Assembly: GCA_965112735.1 (NCBI GenBank)
Contig: OZ218953.1
Coordinates: 3,720,001 to 3,784,000 of the forward strand
From: Phaeosaccion multiseriatum
Taxonomy: Eukaryota > Ochrophyta, other classes
Direction: 5' to 3'
Length of the DNA stretch: 64,000 nucleotides
Below the pieces are notes generated by a model. It did no database searches. It saw only the letters and a list, made by a program, of their open reading frames with translations, and was not told the DNA's origin. The translations under genes and the position numbers were made by a program. Shown here piece by piece: positions 41,663 to 53,200 of this stretch (its first letter is position 1; each line of letters begins with the position of its first letter).

Positions 41663-42365
41663 TTAGTGCTTTCGCAACACGGCCTGCAGGTCCCGCTCGA
41701 GGCGCTCGATGGCAATGTCCGCCAGGCGCTGCTCAGGAGTCACGGGGGGCAGCACGAAGCGGTTCGCGCAGTGCGGGCACACGCCATCGTTTTCGTCGAA
41801 GATGCTGGGAGTAGGAAGGGAGAGGAAGACGCCGGGCGGGGAGGGGGGTGCGCTTTCAGATGCTGGAGACCAACGCAATTTGGCGTTACTCCGATCCCTC
41901 TCGATGCTCTGCCTACCCGCCCTGCCGCCCCGAGGCCTCCCTACCCACACACGAAGCACGCACCTGAGGTCCTTGGTGAAGATTCCTTTGCACTGAATGC
42001 AGCTGAAGGCCACCATATTGGTGTGCTTCTGCTCGTGCGTCTCACACTCGTCATGGCACTCCGGGCACTCGTACCACTTGCCGCAGCACGGTGACTGGAT
42101 GCTCACCTGCACAGGCACACAGCAGCAGCAGCAGCAGTAGCAACGGGCCAGCAGAGTGTCAGCAATGATTCATGCGCCAGACACGGGGCCGCAGGAGCTA
42201 CACGAGCACTCGACGAAGGAATTGCAAAGCCGTTGAGGGAAGGGGGTAAAGCAGGGCTGGAGAGAGACAACCCCAGAGCAGAAAGGCCCTTGGTAATAGG
42301 TCCTGTGGAAATGCAAAGGGGTAGGCGACTCGGAATACCTGGACATTGAGTATATGCTTGCACAT
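41663..42365 (-). CDS. Small CHY-type zinc-finger protein
   Basis: 103 residues in 3 exons: 42365-42339, 42106-41964, 41804-41663. The CHY domain binds three zinc ions. The ligands are visible: Cys2 and His4 in MCKHILNVQ, then SPCCGKWYECPECHDE, HEQKH, FSCIQCKGIFTKD and VCPHCANRF. The domain fills almost the whole protein, as in fungal small CHY proteins related to yeast Hot13 (mitochondrial intermembrane-space import). Plant RING-type CHY ligases are larger. The first exon is only nine codons; it was placed because it supplies the missing first ligands in phase, and its ATG follows an in-frame stop. A helical tail (LADIAIERLERDLQAVLRKH) ends it. Confidence 0.88.
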
Positions 42366-42500
42366 CGTTTCCTCGTCTCTTTATTCCCACATCGGAATCG
42401 TGCGATGAGAAACCCGTTTTTACTTTTAGACTTTTTTGCTTTTTTGGCCTCGGCTGTAAACTCCACTGAACTCCGAACTCCACCCAGAGAGTAAAGGAAG
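42366..42500. promoter_or_regulatory. Bidirectional promoter, CHY protein / FKBP8-like gene
   Basis: Only 135 bp separate the two start codons, the shortest such gap in the window. The centre has T-rich runs (about 42416-42447) that could exclude nucleosomes. Confidence 0.65.
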
Positions 42501-43656
42501 ATGTCAGACGACTTGAGCAGCGTAAGCAGCAGTCCCTCCGGTGGGGAGGACAAGAAGACGGAGGAGAAGAAGGCTTTGGGATCTGCAGAAGCAGCAGAGG
42601 CACATCACCAGGAACAGGGGGAGGAGCAGCAGAAGGAGAAGGAGGAGGAGGAGGAGGAGGAGGAGGAGGAGGAGGAGGAGGAGGGGAAGGAGGAAGAGGA
42701 GGAGGCGGAGGAGGAGGAGGAGGAGGAGGAGGATAAGAAGCAGGACGAGGACGAAGGGGATGAAGAGAGGGGGGGCTGGAAGCGCCTCATGGGGGAGAAC
42801 GTCGTGGTGAAGGTGAGGGAATGAGGGTCGCGATGGAAGGCGAAGATCGGGCCACAAAGCACACGCTGGAAATGGTTTGTCACACAGACTCAGTTCAGCT
42901 ACCCTATAATAGATGCATAGAACTGAGTTTTGGTGATAGGGGGTGCTGAGTAACCCTTCTCCTCTGCCCCCACCCCCTCTCTTGCGGATGTTGGTGACAA
43001 TCAGACAATCCACGCTGGACAAGGCCCCAACCCGGGAATAGATGACACGCTGACCTTTGACGTGGTGGGTAGGCTGCTGCCGCCCCAGGAAGGACTGGTA
43101 CCAGACGCAGCAGCAGCAGCGGTGGGGGCACAGGCCGAGAACGGGGACCGAGATGCGACAGAGCCAGCTGGCGATGCCTTTCTGCGCTTCACGGGGCGGA
43201 AAATGTGCATGGGGCGGGCAGACGAAGTCCCTGGTGAGTAGGGGATGCACACTCTCGCCCCCCCCCCCCCCTTAATGTCCATACAGATTGGCGTCCTTTC
43301 TCTACCGTTCTCGAGGCCGCCGCTCGCCAGGAGCACACGCCCCCACCCCATGTGAAGCCCCCATAACGAGCGTACCCCCCGCCTCCCCACGACAGGCCTG
43401 GAGCTTGCCCTTCGCTACATGCAGCAGGGCGAGCGGGCCTTGCTGCGCTGCAACTCGCGATTTGCATGGGGCCCCATGGGGAGGCGTCCTCTGAGCCCAG
43501 AGGAGAGGGCCGTCCCTCCTGACGCCGACATTGAGTTCGAGGTGCACCTGAGCGCCATTGCAAAGGCCTCCATGAGCCCCACGAAGCAGGTGCGGCTCAG
43601 CCCTCGCTCCTTCTATCGCTACCGAGAAATATGCGTGTCTCTCGGTCTCTTACTCC

Positions 43657-43689
<33 letters not shown>

Positions 43690-45065
43690 TGTGTGTTTGG
43701 AGAGAGAGGGATGAAGAGAGCGTCAGGGGAGGTGGGGGCTGGGAGCTGTTTATATGAGAACGGGGGCTTCACTGCTCGACATTCCCGTAGAAGCCTCAAG
43801 AGGTGTCCCCGAAAACTCTCTGTGCTTGCTCTGCTCGTCGCCCGCCCCGCCTATCGCACAGGAGCAACTCGAGGCGTGGCTCTTTCGCAAGGAGAGGGGC
43901 AATGAACAGTTCCGGCAGGGAGACTACGCGAAAGCGGCAAGAAATTACTCGGTGGGTGAGATGGCCGCGCGCGATGGTGGGCTTTGAAAGATCGAGTGAG
44001 CGTTGGCCGAGGAGGCGAGGATAGTGTTCCGTGTTTCCCGCGTGTGACTCGCTGCTCCCACCCAGAGTCTTGGCAGGACTCTGCCGTGACGAGACGACGA
44101 TGGGGCGCCTCTCTCTCTCTCTCTCTCTGTGTGTGTCTTCGCGTCGATTGACAGCCTCGGCTCAACCCCTCGCCCGGAAAGTGCTTACCTCCCTCCTCCT
44201 TTCGCCTCTCTCCCTCTCACCCACGCCCCTCACGTAATCTCACGTAAGGCCGTCATTAAGGAAGTCGACCTTGATGTGTACAGCGCCGGCGAGGCTGGTG
44301 ACGCTGGCGAGGAGGACGGCAGGGGTGCTGGGGCTGGAGAGAGCGAGGGTGAGGGTGAGGGGGAGCAGGTGATGCTCGAGGCGGCCGTGAAGCTGCTGCT
44401 GGACTGCGGCAACAACATCACCACGTGCTTTGTGAAGATGGGCGACTTGCCCAAGGCTGTTGACTCCGTCATGGCGGTGAGAAGAGGCGAGGGAGGGAGC
44501 GTGGGTGGGTGTGTGGGTGGTTGGTGGGTGGCTGGGTGAGGCAATGTGATGCGCAGAAGCATATCGTTCGGGTCTATCCTGCCCTGCTCCCTCGCTTCTG
44601 TCCATATGCCTCCACTCGTATGCCCTGGTCTGCAGTGCCTTCCTATCTTCCTTCCCTAGCTCTTGTAGTTCCCTTCCGTCCTTCCTTCTTCCTGCCCATA
44701 CGCCTCTATATCACCCCCCCTTCCCCCCTTCCCCCCCCAGGTGCTATCGCTCGCGCCCGACAACGTGAAGGCACTAGTGCGTGCGGCTCAGCTGTCCACC
44801 AAGCGAGGAGACTTCACTGAGGCCAAGATGGCACTGGAGAGGGCACTTCGCAACGATCCGGACAATAAGTGAGCGAATGAGGATGTGGCAAAAAGTCAGA
44901 GAAGCTGAGCTGGGCGCGTTAGTCTCTTTCTCCTTCGCTCTCGCTCTCGCTCTCTCCTCTCCTCTTCTCTCTCTCTCGTCTTGTGTTGCGTGGCACGAGG
45001 GTGCAGCTGGAGTTTTTAATCAGTGGCGCATTACGTACTCATCGGCCCCACCTCTCTCTCTCCAT

Positions 45066-45096
<31 letters not shown>

Positions 45097-45490
45097 AACA
45101 CACACACACATAACCATGCATAGAGACGCCAAGGTGGAGCAGCGGCGGCTGGCGGAGACGAAGAGCAGGTACAAGGAGCGGAGCAGCAAGATGTCCAAGG
45201 CCATGGCGGGCAGTCTGTTGAAGGAGGCGGACGGGCAGGATGGCAGTCTAGCTGGGGGCGACTCCTCCTTAGACGCTGCTCTGGAAACCATCAAGTCTGC
45301 AACCACCGCTGCCGAGGAGGAGAGAGCTCGAGCAGCGGAAGAACGCGCTCGGATTGTTGCGGGGTGGAAGAAGGATCGAGAGGACCAAAGCAGCAAGCCG
45401 TGGGTGTCGGTCGCGTTGGCCGTGGCGGCTACTCTTGTAGGCATCCTCCTCAAGCTCTGGTTGGTGTCGGCGGGAATACTCGCAGAGTGA
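42501..45490 (+). CDS. FKBP8-like tail-anchored FKBP/TPR co-chaperone
   Basis: 515 residues in 7 exons: 42501-42812, 43005-43233, 43396-43589, 43862-43951, 44249-44476, 44741-44868, 45124-45490. Residues 1-90 hold a Glu run. An FKBP-type peptidyl-prolyl isomerase-like domain spans about 97-235 (GENVVVKTIHAGQGPNPGID, then GLELALRYMQQGERALLRC, FAWGPMGRRP, and the closing strand DIEFEVHLSAI). A TPR region follows (about 246-395: FRKERGNEQFRQGDYAKAARNYS, VKMGDLPKAVDSVMAV, LAPDNVKALVRAAQLSTKRGD). A single hydrophobic segment at about 488-510 followed by a short tail predicts a tail anchor in the ER or outer mitochondrial membrane. This order matches animal FKBP8/FKBP38 and plant FKBP42. Isomerase activity is doubtful, as several pocket aromatics are not evident. 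Confidence 0.87.
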
Positions 45491-47134
45491 GTGTGGGAGT
45501 GAGTGAGGAGGGGGTGAAGGAGTGAATGAGGGGGTGATTGACTTACAGTGCCGCAAGCAGCCAGTCTTGGATCAGTCTTGGTACTTTCTCTGCCTGTTGG
45601 CCTTCCGACGGGAACGACGCGGTCACCCGTCCTGTCCTACATGGAGTGATGCGACAGGAGCCGTCTCTACATGGAGTGCTGTCAGTAGCGGGGAGGAGCA
45701 GTGGACTGTGGTAGGGCGGGGTTGTCCCATCTCTGCAGCTGGACGCGCAATATCCTTGGTTTCTTTCGTCTCGGAGCAACCGGCTGCAGTCAGAGTTCGA
45801 GCTCCCCTCATCACGTAGAGAGACGGAGACAGAGGCGCTTGCTCGTGTGGAGCAGAGGTATGCCATGGAGTGCCATTTTTTTATCGTTGTGCGTCGCACT
45901 ATCCTCTGCTAGCGTGAGTGCCGCCCCGTCAGAGAGCGGCTGCCCAGGGGAGCCGTCGCGTGCGTGTTGGACTACGGCAAGGCGGGGCGGCGGCCTCCGC
46001 CAATACAGCCCCTCTCCGTCCCTCTCCCTTGCGGAGGGAGTGGAAGGCAGGCAGGCACTGGCGCACCACAGCGTCACACCGCCGCCTCCCTTCTGGGACT
46101 CGCACAGTCTCCTCCATCTTCGCCTCGCGCCGGAAGAAAGCTTCTCAAAAGTACGTGGGCCCTACGGCCCTTTGGATTTGCGCCGGACATTCGCGCCGGA
46201 AGAAAAGCTCTGAAGAGTAAGTTGGGCCCTTTGGAGGACAAAAGAGCCCAAAGGACCCAACGTACTTTTGAGAGGCTTTCTTCCGGCGCGAGGCGAAGAT
46301 GGAGGAGACTGTGCGAGTCCCAGAAGGGAGGCGGCGGGGGGAGTGTGTTGGGGGCGGGCGGCCGTGTTTCCTAAGGGTTTACTCACGGCTCCTCGAAGCG
46401 TTCGCCAGCCACCACAGAGCCGTCTCGGCTCTCAAGAGTGCGGCGCCCCATGCCAGGAGCCGGAGCACCAACAGGACAAGGTCTTGGGAAGGAAGGAGGT
46501 TGTGGCGCTCAGCACAAGGAAGAGCCGCCAGAAGTACCACAAAGGAGGGACAGCAAGATGCAATGATTTCATTTAATTTTACAGGTTGTTTCTCACGAAA
46601 TGTGTTTGGGCGGCTGTAGCGCGCGCCTCATTTCCCTCCCCAATGGACGCACCGCACCGCGTGTGAGGCCTGCAGGGGAGGGGAGGGGAGGGGAAGGGAG
46701 GAGGGGGGGCGGGAGGGGAAGTGAGGTCGTGGCGATGGTGTGAGTGTGATGGGATTTGTTGTCCCGCTGCCAGAAAGACACAAGGGCCACCGCTGTGTAG
46801 GGGAAGCAACCAACAGCTTGTAACGTCGGGATGTCAAGGGAGGTACAGAGCTTCAAAGTGCAAAACAACAACAGACAGCACCGATGATTTCCCACGTGCC
46901 CCTTCCCCCCCCCCCCCCCCGCAGTACTGAATCGGCTTGACATCGTTTCACTTCCGTGATCAGACGGAACGGGTTCTCTCGACGCGATACGGCCGGCCGT
47001 GAGTATATAGAGCAATAGAGAGATTCTGCTGCCCATACACTGTCAGTATGCAACACCCACTCGCACCTGCTTTCTGCAGAGGTTGACATGGCCGGCCCCA
47101 CGCCTCGCCTGCTCCCCCACGTCAGCTTTATGCC
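45491..47134. other. Convergent intergenic region (FKBP8-like / TBC1D23-like)
   Basis: At 1,644 bp this is the longest gene-free stretch. It holds a large palindrome (46081-46335), a GGGGA run near 46676-46712 and a C-run at 46907-46920. The short frames inside the palindrome are mirror images of each other, so I do not call a gene. Other frames show no similarity I recognise. Confidence 0.6.
46081..46335. repeat. Fold-back palindrome, two 76-bp arms
   Basis: Arm 46081-46156 is the reverse complement of 46260-46335 with one mismatch. The 103-bp centre contains a partial extra copy of the inner arm (CGCGCCGGAAGAAA near 46192) and GGGCCCTTTGG/CCAAAGGACCC complements that could extend the stem. 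An RNA from either strand would fold into a long hairpin. Confidence 0.9.
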
Positions 47135-47206
47135 TTATGCCGGTGGCTCCCCTTTTTGCAGCTCAGGGTAGCGCCGCCCATTCCCCCGAGTAGTGGGCTT
47201 CTTCTT

Positions 47207-47237
<31 letters not shown>

Positions 47238-50200
47238 CTGAGGCTGGCGCTGGCGCTGCCCCCTGCCACTGCGCCCCCCCCCGCGCCGCTTGCCCCTGCC
47301 CTAGGTGCCCCCGCCTTCAACGGCCGTCGACTGCTCACGCCCGCACCCGCACCCGCGCCGACGCCCGCTGCACTGCCGTTGCTGCTGCTGCTGCTGCTCA
47401 AAGAGCGACCAAACGCAGCCTTTCCCCTGATGCTGCTGCTGCTGCTGCTCACAGGGCGGCCAACGCTTCCCTCGCCGGCTCCTTTCCCCTCTCCGCCTCC
47501 TCCTCCTCCTCCACCACCCCCTCGTCCTCCTCCCCCTCCTCCTCCTCCTCCTCCTCCTCCTCCTCCTCCTCCTCCTCCTCCACCACCACCACCACCTCCT
47601 CCTCCTCCTCCTCCTCCACCACCACCACCACCACCACCATCACCTCCACCACCACCACCACCACCTCCTCCTCCTCCTCCTCCAGCTGTCGTTCCTTTCG
47701 CGCCGCCACTGCGTCCTTCTCCACCTTCTCCTTCTCCGCTGCTGCTGCGACTGAGTGCCTTGCTCGAGCCCGAGCCGCTCCTCCGCCGAACCTTGCCCGA
47801 CCCCTTGCCCGCCGCGGCCGCGTCCTGCTTGTACAGCTGACTCATGAGTGACAAGCACTTGGCGTGCTTGTCCAGCGTGAAGGGCACGGCCTCTGCGTCC
47901 CTCGTGTCCGAGGGCTCCACACCGTCTGGTTTGAAGTAGAAGATGAGGAGGTCTGCCCGGGCCTTTTGGCTGGTGATGCGCGTGAGTTGCCCGATGCGTC
48001 GCTTCTCCACTATTTTCACCGTCGCCTCTGCGCCCCGAAGCGCCATGACCTGCCCAGGTGGGCAGGCCCAGGGGGGAGAAGAGGAGAGAGAGGGAAGGCA
48101 GTCGAAGGGAAGGGAAGCGTTACATACAAAACCGTGGGACCGAAGGGCCACAAAAACAAACAAGGACACCCCCTACTTGTTTCTCCACGTTGGACCTCTA
48201 GAGTCCGTAACACACCTCGGTGAAGAAGCGCTTAGAGATGAGCAGTACGCATGTCTGCTGCACCTCCTGCCTGTCGCTGTTGAGGCTGAGACGCCGCGCC
48301 GCAAAGGCCGTTACTTTGCCCCCGCTCTCCCCCTCCTCCGCCGCTATGAAGCTGCGCAGTGTTACCGGCTCCGAGGGCACGGGGAGCGAAGTGCCACGGT
48401 GCGTGAGACGTGCGTGGCTGGGGTGTTTAAGGCCCCATGCGGGGAGCTCGGACGAGGGCTGCTCCTGCTTCTGCTTCTCAACCTGCTTCTGAGCCTCCTC
48501 CTCCTCCTCCTGCTGCTGCTGCTGCTGCTGCTGTTGCTCGAGATGGAGCTTCTCCGCCACGGCTGCGACCACCGCTGCTGACTCGTCTGTCCCTCCCACC
48601 TCCGCCCCGTTGGCGCCACGACCAGCAGCGGTATCAGCACCAGCACCAGCACCAACACCAGCTCTAGTCGCCGCAGTAGAGGTGCTAGACTTGGGCGAGA
48701 GCATAGGAGGCGGTGTGGAGGCGTCATCCGTCACGCCCATGAGCTTGAAGAGAGACTTACTGAAGGCGTCCGTTGTCCCTCCGCCTCCCTTTGAGGAAGT
48801 ATTGCTCGTCATGCTGCTCGTGCGGGACCGTCTGCTGCTCTTTGGTGGCCCTGATCCTGACCCTGACTGCTGCCCCTCTCCTCCCTCTTTGTCCTTCTCT
48901 CCCTCTCCCTCCCCCTCCCCCCCCTCCCCCTCCTCGCCCTGTTTCCGTGGCTGCCGCTCCTGTGGTTGCTGTTGACTGTGCCCAGCGGCGAAGGAGAAGC
49001 CACCCTCCTCAGCGGTGGCTGAGGGCGACTTGGAAGACGAAAAGATGCTCATCAGAGATCGCTTGGTGGCGAGTATCGAGGGTGGAGTGAGCGAGCCGGT
49101 AGAGGAGTCAACCTCGCCGTCCATACCCCCGCTCGGGTTCAGTATATCGGATGCGAACGATCGGGGGCGCATGGCCCGCACAGATAGGCCTTGCCCCCCC
49201 CCCCTCTTCTGACTGCTGTCTCCTCCACCACCGCTCCCGCCCCGCTGGCGCTGTCGCTGCTGGCGCTTCCCAGCCCTGGTGACTGCCTGTTGATCCTTGG
49301 GGGAGTTCCCACTGCTACCGCCGCTGTCTCTGTCTCCCCCCCAGCCGCTCCAGCTGAAGGGCATGGAGGGCATCGGAGGCTTACCTCTGGCACTGCTCGA
49401 GGCCGCCGCGCCTCCTTCTCTCCCCCCTGCCCCTGCTTGGGTTCCGCTTCCCCCCACACTCCCCCCGCCGAAGACCCTATCTACGAGGCTCTGACAGTCT
49501 GAGCCGATGAGGACGCCATCCACCAGGCGAGAAAATTCAAATCTGCCCGCACTCCCGTCATTTCCCTCCTCCTCTTTTTCTTGTCTACCCATCGACTGTG
49601 CCGCCGCGACAGTGTTCTTCTCGTCAGCAGCACTAACATCTCCGTCTGCTCCTTTGTGGCTTGCCCCTTCTCCTCCCTTTCCTCCTCCTCCTCCTGCTGC
49701 TGCTGTATCACCAACTGCCGCTGCTGCCGCACTAAGAGGGTCGCCGCTCTCCCCACCACTTTCGCTCCGACGCACATCGTCTACACTCCTCATCGGTGAC
49801 TCATCTGCCCTCGGCCGCTTGCCGGCGCCGATTCTCTTCCGACGCACACTTCTACTATTGCTATTGCTATAACTATTACTGCCGCTGCTGCCCCCACCGC
49901 CGCCACCTCCGCCACCTCCACTGGTGACGACGGTTACAGTCCCTCCTCCATCCTCTCCACCCCGACCCTTCGAAGCGCTGGCTGACTGCTTCTCCGCAAC
50001 GTCCTGCCCCCTGAGGCCCTGTAGACAGGCGGGCATGTCGCCGCGAACATGACTCACGTACGGGAAGTCGTGCTCCAGCAGCACCCGCACGAAGCGAGCC
50101 ACCTGCGGGTCCTCTTCGCCCCCCCCGTCCACTGCCACCTCCATCCCCAGCCCCATCCCCGCCGCCGTGGCCTTCTCTTGCCCTGTGTCGGCAGCGGCCC

Positions 50201-53200
50201 TGCTACCATTCGCACCGCCATGCCCTCCTCCTCCCGGACGGCCTTCCGTACCCTCTTCCTCCTCCTCCTGCTGCTGCTGCTGCTGCTGCGTGTGCCCGAC
50301 ATTGAGTCCCTTTCCCTTATCCTGCCGCCCCCCCTGCTGCGTCCTCCCTCCTCCTGTCCCTGTTGCTGCCAAGTCCAAGAACTTTGGTCGCAGCCCCATT
50401 GCCTCCCCGCTGAGATCCTGTGCTATTACACCACTGAGTGTGCCGCCTCCGCCTGCCTTGGCCTCTGCAGTGCCGCTATTACCGCTGCTACTCGCACGCC
50501 CTGTCCAGCTGGGGAGGGAGAGCCCCTTGAGCGACGACAGCTCGCCGTCTGTTGCCCTCCTTGACCCCTGCTGCTGCTCTTGCTGCTGTATCACCAACTG
50601 CTGCTGCTGCTGCTGCTGCTGGTCGCCCTCTCCAATAAGGCAAAAGTGGCCCAGCCCTCGGAAGGGGAGGAACTCCGCGAGCTTGTCCTCCAAGTCGACG
50701 CCATTTGGCCTGCTGTGCAGGCGGTCCACCATAGCCGCTGCCATGGCCATGCCTTTCTTACCCATGCTCATTCCGCTGCTGCTAATGCTGCTGCTGATGC
50801 TGCTTCCAATGCCCCCTCCTCCTCCTCCGCCGCTGCCATCGTCCCCGGTGCCTGCCCCCCCACCACCATCTCCAGTGACGGCAGGCGCGGTAAGACTCCT
50901 CTTAAGTCGACTTACCCGTGGCGCCTTCCCCAGCGCCGCCAGAGGCGACAAGCCTTCCCCCCCCCCTGCCGGGCTGTTGCTGCTCATGCTGCTGATGGAG
51001 CCGCCCACTCCGTCCGCGGAGGAGGCGGACAAAAAGGCGGTCCCTGACCCTGACCCAAAGGGCCCTGAGGCTGACCCTGCCCCCGCTGGGGAGTTGTTCA
51101 GGATTGCAGGGTCTAGGTGCAGGGCGGGCGCGAGACGGCACTTTTCGAACTCCTCAGCGGAACGGCAGTCCATCAAGATGTACTGCCTGTGATAGGGGGT
51201 AGAGAGACAGAGAGCGAGAGAGAGAGAGGGCGAGAGAAAGAGCAAGAGAGAGAGAGAGAGAGAGAGGTGCCGGAGGGGCGCGGGGGGCGGGCGGGCGTCA
51301 AGAGGAGTCGGCAGCAGCAGCAGCAGGAGGAGGAGCAGGAGCAGCAGAAGTACGACGAGAGTAGGAACCGAAACTGATGATGCAGCCAATAGCACGTAGT
51401 GGGTGGGGCGCACACGCAAACAACCAACGCGTTAAGCACAGCACACACACGGCCCTCCCTTCCTTCCCCACCTCTTCTCCGACGGCTCCGACGGCTCCGA
51501 GGCGTTCCTCTGTCCACCGTCCCACAGCGGGGAAGAGCTCTCCCCCCCTCTCTCTCCCTCTCCCTCTCCCTCTCTTCCAAAGAACACCCCTCCTCCTCCT
51601 CCTCCTCCCGCCCCGCCCGCGCTGAGCCGTGCCTGGTCCTCGTAGCTCGACCCCGTGGGTGAAGGCGCTCCCTTCGACCCCTTGGGTTCCCCATCCACAG
51701 AGGCCTCTGAATCGCTGCTAGCCTCACTCATAGCGCCATCGGACCCGATCGACGACCGCCGCACGGTAGTCTCTTTCTCCCTGCCGCCCTCGCCCCCGCC
51801 CTCCTCTTCCTCCTCTCCCCCCTCCTCTTGCCCCTCCCCCTGCAGTCCGTTGTCAGGACTACCCCTTCTCCCCGCCTTGCTGCCCTCCCCCGTCCCTGTC
51901 TTCTCTGAGGCGTACATCTGCTGGCGCAAGGACCGCTTTTGTTGATGCTTGGATTTCAGCCTTGGGGGGGGGGGGGGGGAAGGGCCAGGGGCGCCTTTAG
52001 GATACTATCTGCGATGTTATGATACCCAAGACGTAACACGGATGTGCCCTCCCTTGCATAGAAGCACAGCAGGCCTCAGGCGATTCGACAGATACCCCAA
52101 TACTGAAGCAAGCAAGAGAGTAAGGCGGCGGGTGGAAGCTTTTATCCGGGCCGATATATATATTATACGGCTCATGTAGTCAAGTCGCCACCCGCACCCC
52201 CCAGCCAATCCTTCCTGCTTCTTACCTCCTCTTGCTGCTGCTGCTGCTGCTGCTGCTGCCGCTGTCGCCGCTGCGGCTGGTCCCATGTGCTCTGTGGCCA
52301 GAAGGACTCTTGTGCAGAATGTAGGCCACGATTTCATCCGCTCCAACGGGGATGCAGGACGCACTCTGCAACGTTGCCAGCACCATGTGGCGCTGGGCCT
52401 GGGAGACATGCAGGGGGTTGCATGGGTAGAATACGTCAGACATATGGATAGACAGAAAGACAGACAGGCCGACAGATAGACAGGCAGCGGTATATATATG
52501 GTCTTGTTACAAAAAGAAAGAGAGAGGGGATGAACAAAGGGACTCAGAAACGGCCTCTATCGAAGGCTGTGTGCAGATGCATGCGCAAGAGCCTTGTAGC
52601 CTCTCCTCCCCCTCCTCCTCCCCCCCCCACGCACGCACACACACACACGCACTTTCTTTTTCTTACCTCCTGCAGATGCGAGAAGAGCGCACTCTTTAGT
52701 ATCTGGCGGAAGCTCTTGGGAGTGTAGAGCATGAGCCGCTTGGCTTGGTGCAACAGCTCTCGGGCAGAGGACTCCGAGTCCATGCCCTTCTTGAGGTTGC
52801 AGAGGCGCTCGGGGAGGGTGGCGGCGTCGCATTCCATGATGAAGTCAGCATTTCCTTCATTGGTTGGGTTGTGGGTGGTAGGTGGTACATTTGGTTGGGT
52901 GTAGTGGGGTAAGGGGACCAGGGGTGGTGAGGAGCGGTAGTGAGTGGGGATGTCTGCCTGCTGAGGGCTGGGCCTTCGTTGAAGCACGAGGACACGAGGA
53001 ACAAGCAGCAGTTTCCGTTGCGGCATTCTCTCCTGTCACTCTTGCCGCTCAACGGTTGGTGCTCACTCGGAGTGGGGGTGGTAGGTGGTACATTTGGTTG
53101 GGTGTAGTGGGGTAAGGGGACCAGGGGTGGTGAGGAGCGGTAATGAGTGGGGATGTCTGCCTGCTGAGGGCTGGGCCTTCGTTGAAGCACGAGGACACGA

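Noticed and set aside
45540-46620. Several open frames around the palindrome
   Set aside because: Mirror-image peptides from the inverted arms, no family similarity.
47156-47851. Pro- and Ser-rich plus-strand frames opposite the TBC1D23 tail
   Set aside because: Complement of the poly-Gly/Ser coding sequence.
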